A DNA stretch of 64,000 nucleotides from Gardnerella leopoldii (GCF_003293675.1 NZ_CP029984.1:744043-808042); one strand, 5' to 3'. Shown: positions 27,695 through 41,360, counted from the first letter of the stretch. Notes: generated from the sequence alone by a model not told the origin. Translations and numbers: made by a program.

Positions 27695-28528
27695 ATGCGA
27701 AAAATTAAAGTTATTGCATCAATTACAGCACTGGCAGCATTAGCGACTTTCACTTTAAGTGGCTGCGGTAGCTCAAAAGCAGGCGCGAAGGATGACAAAA
27801 CTATTACTGTTGCTGCTTCGCCTACTCCGCATTCTGAAATCTTAAATAAGGTTGTAAAGCCAATCTTGCAAAAAGAAGGCTACAAGCTAGTAGTAAAGGA
27901 ATTTACTGACTACGTGCAGCCAAATACAGCTACTGAAGAAGGCGAAGTTGACGCAAACTACTATCAGCATTTGCCTTATCTTGACAACTTTAATAAGGAA
28001 AAGGGAACTCACCTTGTTTCAGTAGGTGGAATTCATTTTGAACCATTTGGATTGTATCCAGGAAAAACCAAGACGATTAAAGCATTAGCAAATGGCGCAA
28101 CTGTTGCAGTTCCAAATGATCCTACTAATGAGGCTCGCGCATTGCTTCTTTTGCAAGATGCTGGATTGATTAAGTTGAAGAATCCAAAGGATATTAACGC
28201 TACTACAAAAGATATTACTGAGAATCCTAAGAATTTGAAGTTTAAAGAACTTGAAGCGGCAACAGTTCCTACTGCCATTAAGGATGTGGATCTTGCTGCC
28301 ATGAATGGCAATTACGCTATTCAAGCTGGTTTTAACCCAACTAAAGACCCACTTACTTCAGAAAAAGTTGGTGGCATTGCGGCTAAAACTTATGAAAATA
28401 TTATTGTAGTAAAGAAGGGCTCTGAAAAGTTTGCAAAAATCAAAGCCTTACTCAAAGCTTTGAAGACAAGCGAAGTGCGCGACTATATTACTAAAACTTA
28501 CAAAGGCGCTGTGCTTCCTGTTTTCTAA
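27695..28528 (+). CDS. metQ: Methionine ABC transporter substrate-binding lipoprotein
   Basis: A 277-residue lipoprotein. The signal sequence ends in the lipobox LSGC (Cys about 25). The mature domain follows the NlpA/MetQ pattern: AASPTPHSEILNKVVKPIL, QPNTATEEGEVDANYYQHLP, and VAVPNDPTNEARALLLLQDA. AAGGAGCAGG precedes the ATG. It is followed by a terminator-like hairpin and then metN and metI on the same strand, so it is probably made in excess of the other two components. The substrate (methionine) is inferred from the family and context. Confidence 0.93.
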   Translation: MRKIKVIASITALAALATFTLSGCGSSKAGAKDDKTITVAASPTPHSEILNKVVKPILQKEGYKLVVKEFTDYVQPNTATEEGEVDANYYQHLPYLDNFNKEKGTHLVSVGGIHFEPFGLYPGKTKTIKALANGATVAVPNDPTNEARALLLLQDAGLIKLKNPKDINATTKDITENPKNLKFKELEAATVPTAIKDVDLAAMNGNYAIQAGFNPTKDPLTSEKVGGIAAKTYENIIVVKKGSEKFAKIKALLKALKTSEVRDYITKTYKGAVLPVF

Positions 28529-28552
28529 ATAATACTCACAATGTAGCCACCT

Positions 28553-28597
28553 AATGCCGCATGTGTATGCTTCGTGTATGCTTTGCGGCATTATTTT
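28553..28597 (+). terminator. Terminator or attenuator between metQ and metN
   Basis: A 9-bp stem AATGCCGCA/TGCGGCATT with a 22-nt loop is followed by ATTTTAT. Confidence 0.7.
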
Positions 28598-28626
28598 ATA
28601 AGCGTGTAATATACGTAATGTGCGTG

Positions 28627-28677
28627 CTAGTCAATAATCTAGTTAATGACGCTAGTTAGTAACTCTAGTTAGTAACG
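28627..28677. repeat. Four tandem 12-13-bp repeats upstream of metN
   Basis: Units starting CTAGT begin at 28627 (12 bp), 28639, 28652 and 28665 (13 bp each). The last two are CTAGTTAGTAACT and CTAGTTAGTAACG. They end 43 bp before the metN start, an appropriate place for a regulator-binding array or promoter element. Confidence 0.75.
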
Positions 28678-28720
28678 AAGTATATTTCACACAGAAAGCA
28701 ATAATCTGTTAAGGAAAAGC

Positions 28721-29545
28721 ATGATTCAGATCGAACATCTTCACAAAAGCTACGGCAAAGGTAGCAAAGCGAATGAAGCATTACACGACATTAATCTGAC
28801 TATTGAATCGGGAGAAGTATTCGGAATCCTTGGTTCTTCTGGTGCAGGAAAGTCTTCGCTAGTTCGTTGCATGAATCTGCTTGAGCGACCAACTTCTGGC
28901 AAAATTATTATTGACGGAAATGATATTAGCGAAGTAAAAGATAAAGAACTTGCAAAAGTACGCACTAATATTGGCATGATTTTCCAGAATTTTAGCCTTT
29001 TCCAGCAACGTACAGTATTGCGAAACGTCACTTTCCCATTAGAGTTAAATCACACTGCAAAAAAGGAACGAGAAGAACGCGCAAACTACTTGCTTGACTT
29101 AGTTGGTTTAAAAGATTTTGCAAACCGCTACCCTAGCCAACTTTCAGGCGGACAGCAGCAGCGCGTAGCAATTGCACGAGCATTGGCGAATAATCCGTCG
29201 ATTATGCTTTGCGATGAAGCAACAAGCGCACTGGACTCCACAACTACTGCGCAAATCCTTGATTTATTGCGCCGAATTAACCGCGAACTCAACGTAACAC
29301 TTGTTATTATTACACATTCGCTGGCTGTAGCACGAAATATTTGCGACCGAGTTGCAATGATTGATGGCGGACGCATTGTGGAATTAGGTGACACGGATAC
29401 GCTTTTTGCAAATCCACAAAGCGATATTTTGCGAACTCTTATTGCAGATGAAAAACAAGAAAATCATCGTGCTAAAACTACAAACACGCTTGCAAACGAG
29501 GCAACAGACGCACAAACAAACGCGCTTACCAATGAGGTGAAATAA
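28721..29545 (+). CDS. metN: Methionine ABC transporter ATP-binding protein (short form)
   Basis: A 274-residue ABC ATPase. Walker A is GSSGAGKSSLV (about 38), the signature LSGGQQQRVAIARAL (about 141) and Walker B IMLCDEATSALD (about 161). Canonical MetN is about 340 residues because of a C-terminal NIL/ACT domain that binds methionine and shuts transport down. Here only a 25-residue Ala/Thr/Asn tail follows the ATPase, so that feedback domain is missing. The start has AAGGAAAAGC. metI begins 2 bp after the stop. Confidence 0.92.
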   Translation: MIQIEHLHKSYGKGSKANEALHDINLTIESGEVFGILGSSGAGKSSLVRCMNLLERPTSGKIIIDGNDISEVKDKELAKVRTNIGMIFQNFSLFQQRTVLRNVTFPLELNHTAKKEREERANYLLDLVGLKDFANRYPSQLSGGQQQRVAIARALANNPSIMLCDEATSALDSTTTAQILDLLRRINRELNVTLVIITHSLAVARNICDRVAMIDGGRIVELGDTDTLFANPQSDILRTLIADEKQENHRAKTTNTLANEATDAQTNALTNEVK

Positions 29546-29547
29546 CA

Positions 29548-30228
29548 ATGTTAGAAGCTGCTACACAATTTTTTAACGACTACGGTGACTTACTTATTGA
29601 AGGCGTGCAAGACACACTCGTAATGACATCAGTTGCAACACTTTTTGCATACCTTATTGGACTTCCAGTTGGCGTACTTCTCATTACATCAAACAAAAAA
29701 GGTATTTGCCCTAACGCGCCAATTAACGCAGTTCTAGGCTGGATTGTTAACATCGTGCGTTCTGTGCCGTTTATTATTTTATTAGTTGCAATAATTCCTT
29801 TTACTCGTCTCATAGTTGGCACTTCTTTGGGAGTTCCTGGAGCTATTGTGCCACTGGTAATTACTGCTGCACCATTCGTTGCTAGAGTAGTTGAACAATC
29901 TTTAGCCGAAGTTGACGGAAGCTTAATTGAAGCAGCACAAAGCTTTGGAGCAAGCAAATTGCAAATTGTTTGCAAAGTGTTGCTGTGGGAAGCTTTACCT
30001 TCGCTAATTCGCGGAGCTGCGCTTACATTTATTACGCTTTTTGGATTCTCCGCAATGGCTGGAACAGTTGGCGCAGGCGGACTCGGAGATATTGCAATAC
30101 GATACGGATACCAGCGCTATCAATACGATGTGATGACAGTGGCTGTTATTCTTTGCATTATCCTCGTGCAGATTGTGCAAAGCTTGGGAGATTTTATTTC
30201 ACGCGCAATCAATCATCACGAACGCTAA
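29548..30228 (+). CDS. metI: Methionine ABC transporter permease
   Basis: A 226-residue permease with about five membrane helices. The EAA loop reads EVDGSLIEAAQSFGASKLQIVCKVLLWEALP, with the usual conserved Gly, in about residues 120-150. The final segment GAGGLGDIAIRYGYQRY is typical of MetI/MetP. It is translationally coupled to metN and forms the importer MetN2I2 with MetQ. Confidence 0.95.
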   Translation: MLEAATQFFNDYGDLLIEGVQDTLVMTSVATLFAYLIGLPVGVLLITSNKKGICPNAPINAVLGWIVNIVRSVPFIILLVAIIPFTRLIVGTSLGVPGAIVPLVITAAPFVARVVEQSLAEVDGSLIEAAQSFGASKLQIVCKVLLWEALPSLIRGAALTFITLFGFSAMAGTVGAGGLGDIAIRYGYQRYQYDVMTVAVILCIILVQIVQSLGDFISRAINHHER

Positions 30229-30297
30229 AGAATTTCGCAACATACCCACCACCAATTAAATGCACATAATCGTGTAAACTTACTGGTAATTCGACAT

Positions 30298-33053
<2,756 letters not shown>

Positions 33054-33144
33054 AATGCAGAAGTACAGAAGCAAAAACTGAATTGCAAGTGCTTCAATAA
33101 CAATACTTACAACGGATAACAATAGAAGAAGGTTGATATAAACC

Positions 33145-33198
33145 AAAGCGAGTTTTATAGTGAGCTATTACGCTTGCTATAAGACTCGCTTTCTTTAT
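33145..33198 (+). terminator. Terminator of thiC
   Basis: A 16-bp stem starting AAAGCGAGT (3' arm ending ACTCGCTTT, one G-T pair), with a 16-nt loop, is followed by CTTTATAT. Confidence 0.88.
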
Positions 33199-33219
33199 AT
33201 TCGCATTTAGATTCTATTA

Positions 33220-33314
33220 ATCCGACCTTTTCGTTGCACGCGCGCAAAGTTTCTGCCGCATTACAGCAAAAATCCGACCTTTTCTGTACATAAGCGTATA
33301 GAAAATGTCGGATT
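33220..33314. repeat. Three copies of AATCCGAC(C/A)TTTTC between thiC and the cyclophilin gene
   Basis: Direct copies lie at 33220 and 33271, and an inverted copy at 33300-33314 pairs with the second to form a 15-bp stem with one mismatch. This lies in a 321-bp gap that also contains the thiC terminator. No T run follows on either strand. No gene is seen here. Confidence 0.6.
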
Positions 33315-33374
33315 AGTAATTGAGAAATGTAGTATTAAAGAATATTAAAGAGTATTAAATCAAATAACGTTTAA

Positions 33375-33911
33375 TCACAAAACTTCAATAGAAATAATAC
33401 CTACAGGCTCAAGAGGAGCATCAGATCGATCCGTTGCGACAGCCTCGAGCTTATCGACAACCGCCTTCGATTCATCGTCAGCAACTTCGCCGAAAATTGT
33501 ATGGTGACCGTCAAGCCATGGAGTTGGCACAGTTGTAATGAAGAACTGCGAACCGTTAGTGCCATGCAAACGACCGTCACGACCGCGACGCTTTCCAGCA
33601 TTTGCCATAGCGAGCAAATAAGGCTTATCAAACTTCAAAGATGCATCAATTTCATCGTCAAACTCGTATCCAGGACCGCCAGTTCCATTGCCGAGTGGAC
33701 AGCCACCCTGAATCATGAAGTCCTTAATAATGCGGTGGAAAGTTAAACCATCGTAAAATGGCTCATGCGAAGGTTTTCTACTGAATGGGTCAAGCCACTC
33801 GCGCTCACCGGTAGCTAAGCCAACAAAATTTTTGACGGTTTCAGGCGCTTTACTGTCAAACAAATTGATTTTTATATCGCCTTCAGAAGTATGCATAATA
33901 ACTGTAGTCAT
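33375..33911 (-). CDS. Cyclophilin-type peptidyl-prolyl cis-trans isomerase
   Basis: A 178-residue single-domain cyclophilin. The family blocks [27 protein letters not shown], split around the catalytic Arg, and [23 protein letters not shown] are clear. No signal peptide is present, so it acts in the cytoplasm on proline bonds of folding proteins. The start at 33911 has GGGAG upstream; a reading eight residues longer lacks one. Monocistronic. Confidence 0.94.
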   Translation of the reverse strand: MTTVIMHTSEGDIKINLFDSKAPETVKNFVGLATGEREWLDPFSRKPSHEPFYDGLTFHRIIKDFMIQGGCPLGNGTGGPGYEFDDEIDASLKFDKPYLLAMANAGKRRGRDGRLHGTNGSQFFITTVPTPWLDGHHTIFGEVADDESKAVVDKLEAVATDRSDAPLEPVGIISIEVL

Positions 33912-33979
33912 GTGGTAATTCTCCCATATTTTCAAGACTGTTTCAATTCGTGTTAGATAAAAATATTCGCATACAAAAA

Positions 33980-34020
33980 TGCCTCACTTCGCGGAGTAAA
34001 GAAAGACGCAAAGTGAGGCA
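33980..34020 (-). terminator. Terminator of the large surface protein gene
   Basis: A 13-bp stem TGCCTCACTT(C)GC/GC(A)AAGTGAGGCA with a 15-nt loop is followed on the minus strand by TTTTTG. Confidence 0.85.
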
Positions 34021-34147
34021 CATTTTACATTAACTTCATTATGCTAATTAACCCAATACTCAGCAAACTTACTGAATACAATTAAGCAAGCATTAAGCAG
34101 CTCTAAAACTAGCTGATCTGCAATAACCAGACCAGCTAGCAAATATC

Positions 34148-37100
34148 CTACTTATTACTGTGGCGAGAAGTACCACGACGCTTAGCCGAGAAAAGCGCAG
34201 CACCAGCAGCACTAAGAGTTGCAGCAAACAAGCCAAACACAGACACGTCACTACCAGTCTTACTAAGCTGAGCAACACTACCACTCTTCAACACCTGAGC
34301 ACGCACAGAAGCACGAACATCAGCCGCATGAGCCTTAGCAGCAGCCAAAGCCTTACGAGCAGCAGAAAGCTTCTGAACCGCAGCATCAACCTGAGCCTGA
34401 GTAGCGTTAGGATCAGCAGCAACCTTCTTAGCCTCAGCCAAAGCAGCATCCACAACAGCCTGAGCCTTAGCAACTTGAGCATCCGCCTGCTTCACAGCCG
34501 GATTATTCTCAACAGCAGCATTCACAACAGCAGAATTTACGCCATTAGCATTATTAGCGTTAGCGTTGGCAGCGTTGGTGTTAGCAGCGTTACCTGCATT
34601 ACCAGAGTTTACGCCAGCACCAGCTTTACCAGCTACGTTGGCAGAATTACCAGTATTAGCACCAGTATTACCGTTACCAGCATTTCCAGGCTGCGAATCA
34701 GACTCAGCACCCTGAATCTGAATGTTCAACTCACCCTTATCCACAGTAGTAGGCGCATTATCATTCACACCATAACCAGCTTCAGAACCAGCATTACCAG
34801 TTCCAGTTCCAGTTCCAGTTCCAGTTCCAGTTCCAGCATTACCTGCTCCAGCATTGCCTGTTCCATAACCAGGAGTTGGCAGTGGACTTGGGCTTGGCAA
34901 TGGACTTGGGCTTGGCAATGGAGTTGGGGTCGGAGTTGGAGTTGGCTTCTTACCATCCAACGCAGTCTTAGCAGTATTAATAGCATGAACAGCGTTAGCA
35001 ACCTCATCAGCCGTAGCATCAGTCTTAGCTAACACGCTTTGGCCATCACTAATAGCCTTATCATAAGCACCCTGCTTATTAGCATCAGCATACTTATACG
35101 CGTCAGAATCCTTTACCTGCCCAGCAACATCAACAAGAGCCTTCAAACCACTCTTATCAACAGAAGGAGCCGGGGTTGGCTTTTGTTCCTTACCATCAAG
35201 ATCCTTAGCAGCATTCTGCAATGCAGTCAATGCATCATTAACAGCTTTTTGCTTCTGTTCTTGAGTCTTTGGATCCTCGCCAGCAGCTAACTGTTTCTTG
35301 CCCTCAGCATCCGCAATTGCATCTTCAGCCGCTGCAAGTGCCTTGTCGAAAGCATTTTTCTTATCTTTAGAAGCATTCTTGTATACAGGCTTATCCTCCA
35401 AAGGCTTATCTTTGTCGACTTCAGCCTGCAATGCAGTTGTATCAATGCCGTCAAGAGCCTTGCGAGTATTCACTAAGTTAGCAAGAGCAGCACCGATTGC
35501 ATTCTGCTGAGCTGCAGCATCAGCACCAAGCTGAGTTGGATTCTTTGTTGCATTGTCAAGAACAGACTTTGCAGCTTCAAAAGCTTTATTGAATGCTTCC
35601 TTCACATTCTTAGTTGCATTCTTGTATACAGGCTGTTCCTTCAAAGCAACATCAGCATCGTACTCTTTTTGCAAGTCGTCAGTGTATAAACCAACACCCT
35701 TAACAGTGCTATCAAGACCTTGCATAGCTTTAAGCAAATCATTGTATAAAGCGTTAGCACCGTCAGCGTTAATATTGTCGCTGTCTGCGCCTTCAACCTT
35801 ATCCAGTTGAGTGTTTGCAGCATTCAAAGCAGCATCGAAAGCATCCTTCTTAGCTTTATCAGCAGAAGAATACTTTGTGTCTTTCTTAAGCGTATCTGCA
35901 CTCGTAGCAAGATCAGCCAACCGCTTCATCACACCGTTCAAGTTCAACGCTTGTTCAAGAGCATCATCGATATCATCCTTGCCAGTAGACTTTCCATCTT
36001 CACCAACGTGCTCAGAGGCATCAGTACTATCAAGAAGATCCTTATAATACTGTTTCTGAGCCTTGTTCAAATACTTAAGATCAGCAATCTGCTTCTTAGC
36101 ATCCTCAATCTTTTGATGCTTTTCAGCTCGGTTAGCAATACCAGTTGGGTCGCCAAGCTTTGTTGAAGCATCGATTGCATCATTGTACTGCTTCTTTTCC
36201 TCTGGAGAGAGATTAGTCTTATTGACACGATCATGAGCAGCTTTCTTCTCTTCGGCAAGTGCAGAATCTTGATCGTTGGTGATACTAGAAGTATCGCGCT
36301 TACCCTTGGCATTTTCAACTGCCGTATTAGCTGCCGCAAGTGCAGTATTCACTGTGTTAAGAGCGCCCGTAATCTCAGAAGGCTTGGTTGCAGAGTCAAC
36401 TGTAGTCTTTGCAGTTTCAATAGCAGCAGTTGCAGCAGTATACTTTTCCGTTGCGGTTTTCTTCTGCTCATCAGTCAATGCATTGTATGCTGCATCAAGA
36501 TTCTGCTTCATGTCATCAAGCTCAGACTTTGCATTATCTTTAGCTTGAGCTTCATTTTTATTGTTCTGTTGCTTTGCAGCTTCGAGAGCAGCGCGAATCT
36601 CAGATGCAGATGCAGGATTTGCTTTCAACTTCTCAGCCAAAGTTGTAAGAGTTTGATCCTCAGTAGGAGTTCCATGAAGCAACTTATTCAAAGCAGCATC
36701 TTCAGTGTGATTTGGATCAGACGAATCAGCATCTCCACCCTTACCATGGTCAAGGAAGTAAAGATGCGCTTCTTCAATTTCCTTCTTAACACCATTAAGT
36801 TCGCTGAGTTTCTTGGCTTCATCAACAACGCTATTCACGCTATTAATGTCAGCTGCTTTATCGACCTTACCCTTAAGATCCTTCTTTTCATCATCACTCA
36901 AATTAGGAAGCTTGCTGATAATATCCTTAGCAGCTTCTTTAGCAGCATCGAGTTTCTGCTGGTTCTCAGCGTCAGCACCATTCTGATTGCCGCTTATTTC
37001 ACCCTTAATCTTAGGATCATTAGAAGTTGAGTTCTGATTTGCTTTCTCTGCAGCTTCCTTCAAAATGTTTTGAATCTGCTCAGCAGTAGTTGCTGCATCA

Positions 37101-40100
37101 ATACGCTTATCAAAACCATCCTTATCTGTCTTAGTCAGATTTGGATTATGATCGATAGTCTCCTTAGCTTGCTTCTTCATCTCGTTAAGAGCATCGTCGC
37201 TAAGCTTTGGAGTTTCTTCCTTCTTCTTGTAGCTAATAGCAACAGTGAAAAGCTGAGTACCCTTGGCATCCTTAAATACCATTGACTTATAATCAGCGGC
37301 ATCGCCAGTCTTACTGGAAGTAACTGACTTAATATTATCGTCAGCAATCTCCATATCAATAGTGCCAGACTTTGGAGTTAAATCAGTAGGCAAAGCTGTA
37401 GTAACAGTATTAGCATGGAAATTGTCGCTCTTATCGTAGTTAGCTTTTACGAACGCTTCCACAGCCTTCTTGAAATCATCTTCAGTAGGCGTGGCTGGAT
37501 TATCAACAACAACCTCACCAATAGAATTGTACGTACGATCAGCATGCTTTGCTTCACTCAGCTTCTTAATAAGATCACGAAGCTCTCCAGCATCATTCAT
37601 CTTATCAATAGCTTCATTAGTTATTTTATCTTTATCCAAACCAGCTCTTGTAAAGTCAGATTTAGTAAGATTTTTCTTTTCCTTCAGAAGATTCTTAGCA
37701 AGAGCCTTCAGCTGATCAATAGTGTTGTCTTTATTGTTATTCTTCTTCTTGATGTAGATATCTTTGCTATCAATAAATATCTGTTGGGTCATACTATGAT
37801 CAGTATCATCATCATCCTCTACAGGTGTAGAATCATAATTAATTGTTATGTCTCCCAAATGAGAAGAAACCATTACATCTACAATATGACCATTCCCAAT
37901 ACCATAAGGAGTCATTGATGGATCTTTTGCAGTTAAATTGGAATTCTCAATTGTAATAATACTACTACTACCGTCGTAGTTTATTTTAGGAACTGTACCG
38001 TTGTAATTCAACGTAATGAACTGCTTAAGAGCCTCTTGCTCTTCTGCTAACGTTGGAGAATCACCAGCAATGTTGACATGAGGAATTTTATATTTATATC
38101 CATCCTTAGTCTCTTCATTTTTTTGCGTAGGATTCTGAGTACCAGATCCAGTTGACTGCTTCTTATAGAAGATGCCGATTGGATACTTTCTATCTTCATA
38201 TCCTTTAGCTTTAAAAGTTACAGTGCCAGTTGCAATATCAATCTTTGCAGAAGTAAGAGTTACAGTCTTATTACTATCGCTTGCGTCCTTAGCTGTTAAA
38301 GCTTGCAATGAAGCTTCAAGGTTGGTAAGTTGCTTATTATCAATTGTTGCAGTCGTATCAAATGGATCGAAAGCAACTTCCGTAGGTGTTTGTGGCAAAT
38401 CAACCGTAAACTCTTTGGTAGTTTGCTTTTGCTCAGGCGTTGGAGCTTGCGTCTGCTTCTTCTTCAAGAACTGCCAAGCAGGAATGGTAGTTTGTGAACC
38501 ATCTTCCCAAGTAATTACAGCATTGTTTTTGTCATCAAACGTTACAGGAGACGTATTATTGTTATGGTTTTTAGCATCTTTATAAACAGGGAAACTCTTA
38601 TTTGCTTCATCAAATGCCGACGCAATAGCAGCCTTTTGCTCTTCAGTTAATGACTTAGATGGGTCATCTACTTCCGTAGGAACTGGAACGCGATACGGCG
38701 CCCAATCGGCGATAGTTGCACCTTGATACACCAAATCTGTAGAAGGAATAGTAAGCTCTGATCCATCAGCATAAGTAACTTTTGCACTGCCGTCTTCTTG
38801 AACGCGAATTTCATACTGGTTATTAGTTTTCTTCACATTCTGCAAGAAGGCATTAGGCGTAGAACCACCATTAGCATTAATAATTGCCTGAGTTACCGCA
38901 GTCTTTTCATCAGACGTGAGCTTCGACAACTTCACTACAGGCGTACGAGCTGGAAGCGTTGGCTTATACTTGTCTTTATCTGTTTCGTTCTTTAATACCA
39001 ATAAGCTAGCCGGCATAACACGCTTAGTGCCGTCTGTAAAAGTAATAGTCGCATTACCTTTAGTGTCAACACTAATGCCGTCTTTTGCTAGCAACTGATC
39101 AAATAGATTTGGATGGTCTTTATCGTTACTCTTATTAGCATCATTAATAGCAGTTTTTACTGCTTTCTGTTCATTATCATCAAGCGAGTCAAGATTCTTT
39201 ACAGGCGTCGGCTTAGGATATTTCAATTCCAAATGATCCGCAATCTTTGGTGCACGCATCGTGCTGCCTGCAACGTAACGCCAATTACCAACACCGCGGT
39301 AAATGCCTGCAACAAACAATAGCGGCTTCTGATCGCGCTGCTTCCAAGCATCATCTGTCATTTCTGCTACATACGACATTTCGTAGTAGCGTTGACCAGC
39401 AGACTCCCAGTCAGCAAAAATACCTTGAAGACCGTTAGCATTACCATCCTTGTAAATATTCCACTGATCTCTGGTATTACCAGAATTATCGTAATCTCCT
39501 GATTTACCACCAATACCGACCATACGCTGCCAACCCTTGCCATCGATGGTCTTGTCGCTACCAGAGTAATAATCGCGTGAAACACTGTGTTTCCACTGAT
39601 CTATGCTGTTATACGTGTGGTCACTTGCTACAACATAGCCTTGCCTTGAAGCATTTTTCAACTTTTTAGCGCCAGGAGTAGATGGACTAGAAGCCTCTTG
39701 AGTTCCTCGCTCATTCCTTACCAAGCGGATTTGGGAAATCGTATCTGCTTTCAAACCATTTGGCACACCAAACCACCAAGTTGGTCTTAAAGCCCACTTA
39801 TCTGGTTGTTTATTGGCATCCTCAGGATTATTAGAAGTATATTCAACGCGCACAAACTTACCAAGCGGATCAACACCATCGTTTCCACCTTTAAGCGCGT
39901 CAGCCTTAGTTTTATAATATGTTACTTTAATCAGCAAACGCTCTTTACTGTAATCAGCGTCAGCTTTGTAGCCGTAATAAACGCGAGCACCATCACCACT
40001 TACATAGCCGTCAGCATACGCAGGCAAAGGAGTAGAAACGAATACCCCCCCCCAATCACCATAGCACCTGCGAGCATAGCTGCGCACACGCTCTTAGAAA

Positions 40101-40188
40101 GTGGCGCGTAAATAACGCTGTTACTAGATTTTTTCATAGACTTTTGCAAATCAGCAAGATGCTTTGCACTCATGATCTTCTTCGTCAT
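34148..40188 (-). CDS. Very large sortase-anchored surface protein, interrupted by a G9-tract frameshift (probably phase OFF)
   Basis: The reading frame from the ATG at 40188 encodes a basic N-terminus and hydrophobic signal core, then hits the G9 tract at 40045-40053 and stops after 62 codons. The main frame resumes across the tract (VFVSTPLPAYADG, an AYA cleavage site) and runs 1979 codons to 34148. One more G (or two fewer) joins them into a protein of about 2013 residues. After an N-terminal head (about 350 residues) come three repeats around LDDNEQKAVKTAINDANK, alpha-helical GA/FIVAR-like modules (KLSDDALNEMKKQAKETID, LSDDEKKDLKGKVDKA, VDVAGQVKDSDAYKYADANK), a PTPTPTP/PSPSPLP stalk, GT and Asn/Ala tracts, and the anchor LSKTGSDVSVFG with a hydrophobic helix and RRGTSRHSNK tail. 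It is likely an adhesin or binding protein. An ON/OFF switch is inferred. Confidence 0.85.
40045..40053 (-). repeat. G9 homopolymer (C9 on the plus strand) inside the signal-peptide coding region
   Basis: Nine consecutive G on the coding strand. It is the only long G or C homopolymer seen in the window. It sits exactly where the signal-peptide frame and the mature-protein frame diverge; a length of 7 or 10 restores the fusion. Confidence 0.95.
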
Positions 40189-40529
40189 TATTCCTCACTT
40201 CAATAATGTGTCTTCTTTATGTTTCTGCTTATACATAATTTGTAATATGCAATCATGCGGCAGCCAATAAATTAGCATTCGCTTCTTTGTTTCATACCAA
40301 TTTGCTATTTACACAACGCTTCATACTCTCTTAATACGTTTCAATATGCATAAAAATGTGCAAACTGACACTCATACAGGTTGTATGATACTCACATGTT
40401 CATACATTGCAAGTAGTTTTATGCTATAATTTCGTAATTTGTATTTCACTACCGCATAAATCCCACATGAATTGCATATTACGACGTCATAATATTTATT
40501 AAAAATTACGACACACACGAGATTATTAG
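40189..40529. other. AT-rich upstream region of the surface protein gene
   Basis: This 341-bp stretch must contain the surface-protein promoter. An inverted repeat TCATACA-GGT-TGTATGA (40372-40388) is a plausible operator. I cannot assign -35/-10 boxes reliably. No gene is visible, and the upstream gene (ending at 40530) has no obvious terminator here. Confidence 0.4.
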
Positions 40530-41360
40530 TTACTTAAGATACGGCTTTAACTCTTTAATAAGCAAGCCATTAGAAGCAACCACATCATTTTCCTTGCGCC
40601 AATGAATAGGGCTTCCATCCCACTGGCACACCTGGCACTGCGCCTCTTCCACAACCACAGCACCAGCAGAAACAGCTGGAATATCCCAATAATGCAAGTG
40701 AGGCTCAAAATAAGCGTCATAAGTGCCATCTGCCACCTTGCACAAGTCGAGCGACGCAGGTCCAATACGCTTAATATCCGCAGGACAGCCTTCTTCAACA
40801 GAAGCAACTACGCCAAGTGCACGCTTAGATTCACCAGGTATATAAGACATTCCGTAGCAAACCACAGATCCTTGCAAAGTAGAAGTTGTGGAAGGCGTAA
40901 TCTTCTCACGCTTCTCTCCTTGCGGAGTCCTACGAATACGAATAGCACCCTGACCCTTTGCAGCCAAATAAGTCAATCCCAACGCAGGAGCGTGCACAAC
41001 GCCAAGAACCGGACGAGCGGAGCCTTCATCGTTAAACTCAAAAAGCGAAACCGTAAGAGTCCACTCAGCCATATCGCGATTAAAATTAATAGCGCCGTCG
41101 ACGTTTCCAACACACCAAAAACGGTCTCCCGGATTGCACTGCTCCGGCCTAGTTTGCCAAAAACCTTGGAAAGGATTCACATAAGTCAAACGATTTTGAA
41201 TAAAACGCACGAGCTTATCACCAAAACCAGATTCAGATTTATTAGGATCACCCAACGCAATCGACGTCATATCTTGAGGGCTTAATTGATCCTGATACGC
41301 ATGTTTACCAACATCTTCCAAAATACGCGCAACTTCAAGCGCAACTTCTCGTAAATTCAA
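40530..41360 (-). CDS. Inositol monophosphatase-family protein with degenerate metal site
   Basis: A 276-residue protein of the FIG/IMPase superfamily. It reads FWCVGNVDGAINFNRDMAEWTLTVSL where the family has WxxDPxDGTxNF: the first metal-ligand Asp, the Pro and the Thr are replaced. The usual GEE motif upstream is also not recognisable (VNPFQGFWQTRPEQ). The C-terminal WDIPAVSAGAVVVEEA retains the WD element. It may be an inactive or altered phosphatase; relatives act on inositol phosphates, fructose bisphosphate or PAP. The start is TTG at 41360 with GGGAG upstream. It is followed by the surface-protein gene region on the same strand. Confidence 0.8.
   Translation of the reverse strand: MNLREVALEVARILEDVGKHAYQDQLSPQDMTSIALGDPNKSESGFGDKLVRFIQNRLTYVNPFQGFWQTRPEQCNPGDRFWCVGNVDGAINFNRDMAEWTLTVSLFEFNDEGSARPVLGVVHAPALGLTYLAAKGQGAIRIRRTPQGEKREKITPSTTSTLQGSVVCYGMSYIPGESKRALGVVASVEEGCPADIKRIGPASLDLCKVADGTYDAYFEPHLHYWDIPAVSAGAVVVEEAQCQVCQWDGSPIHWRKENDVVASNGLLIKELKPYLK

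Noticed and set aside
34160..35032. 290-codon Ser-rich open frame antisense to the large surface protein
   Set aside because: It follows from Ala/Asn/Gly codon repeats on the other strand and has no start signal or recognisable motif.
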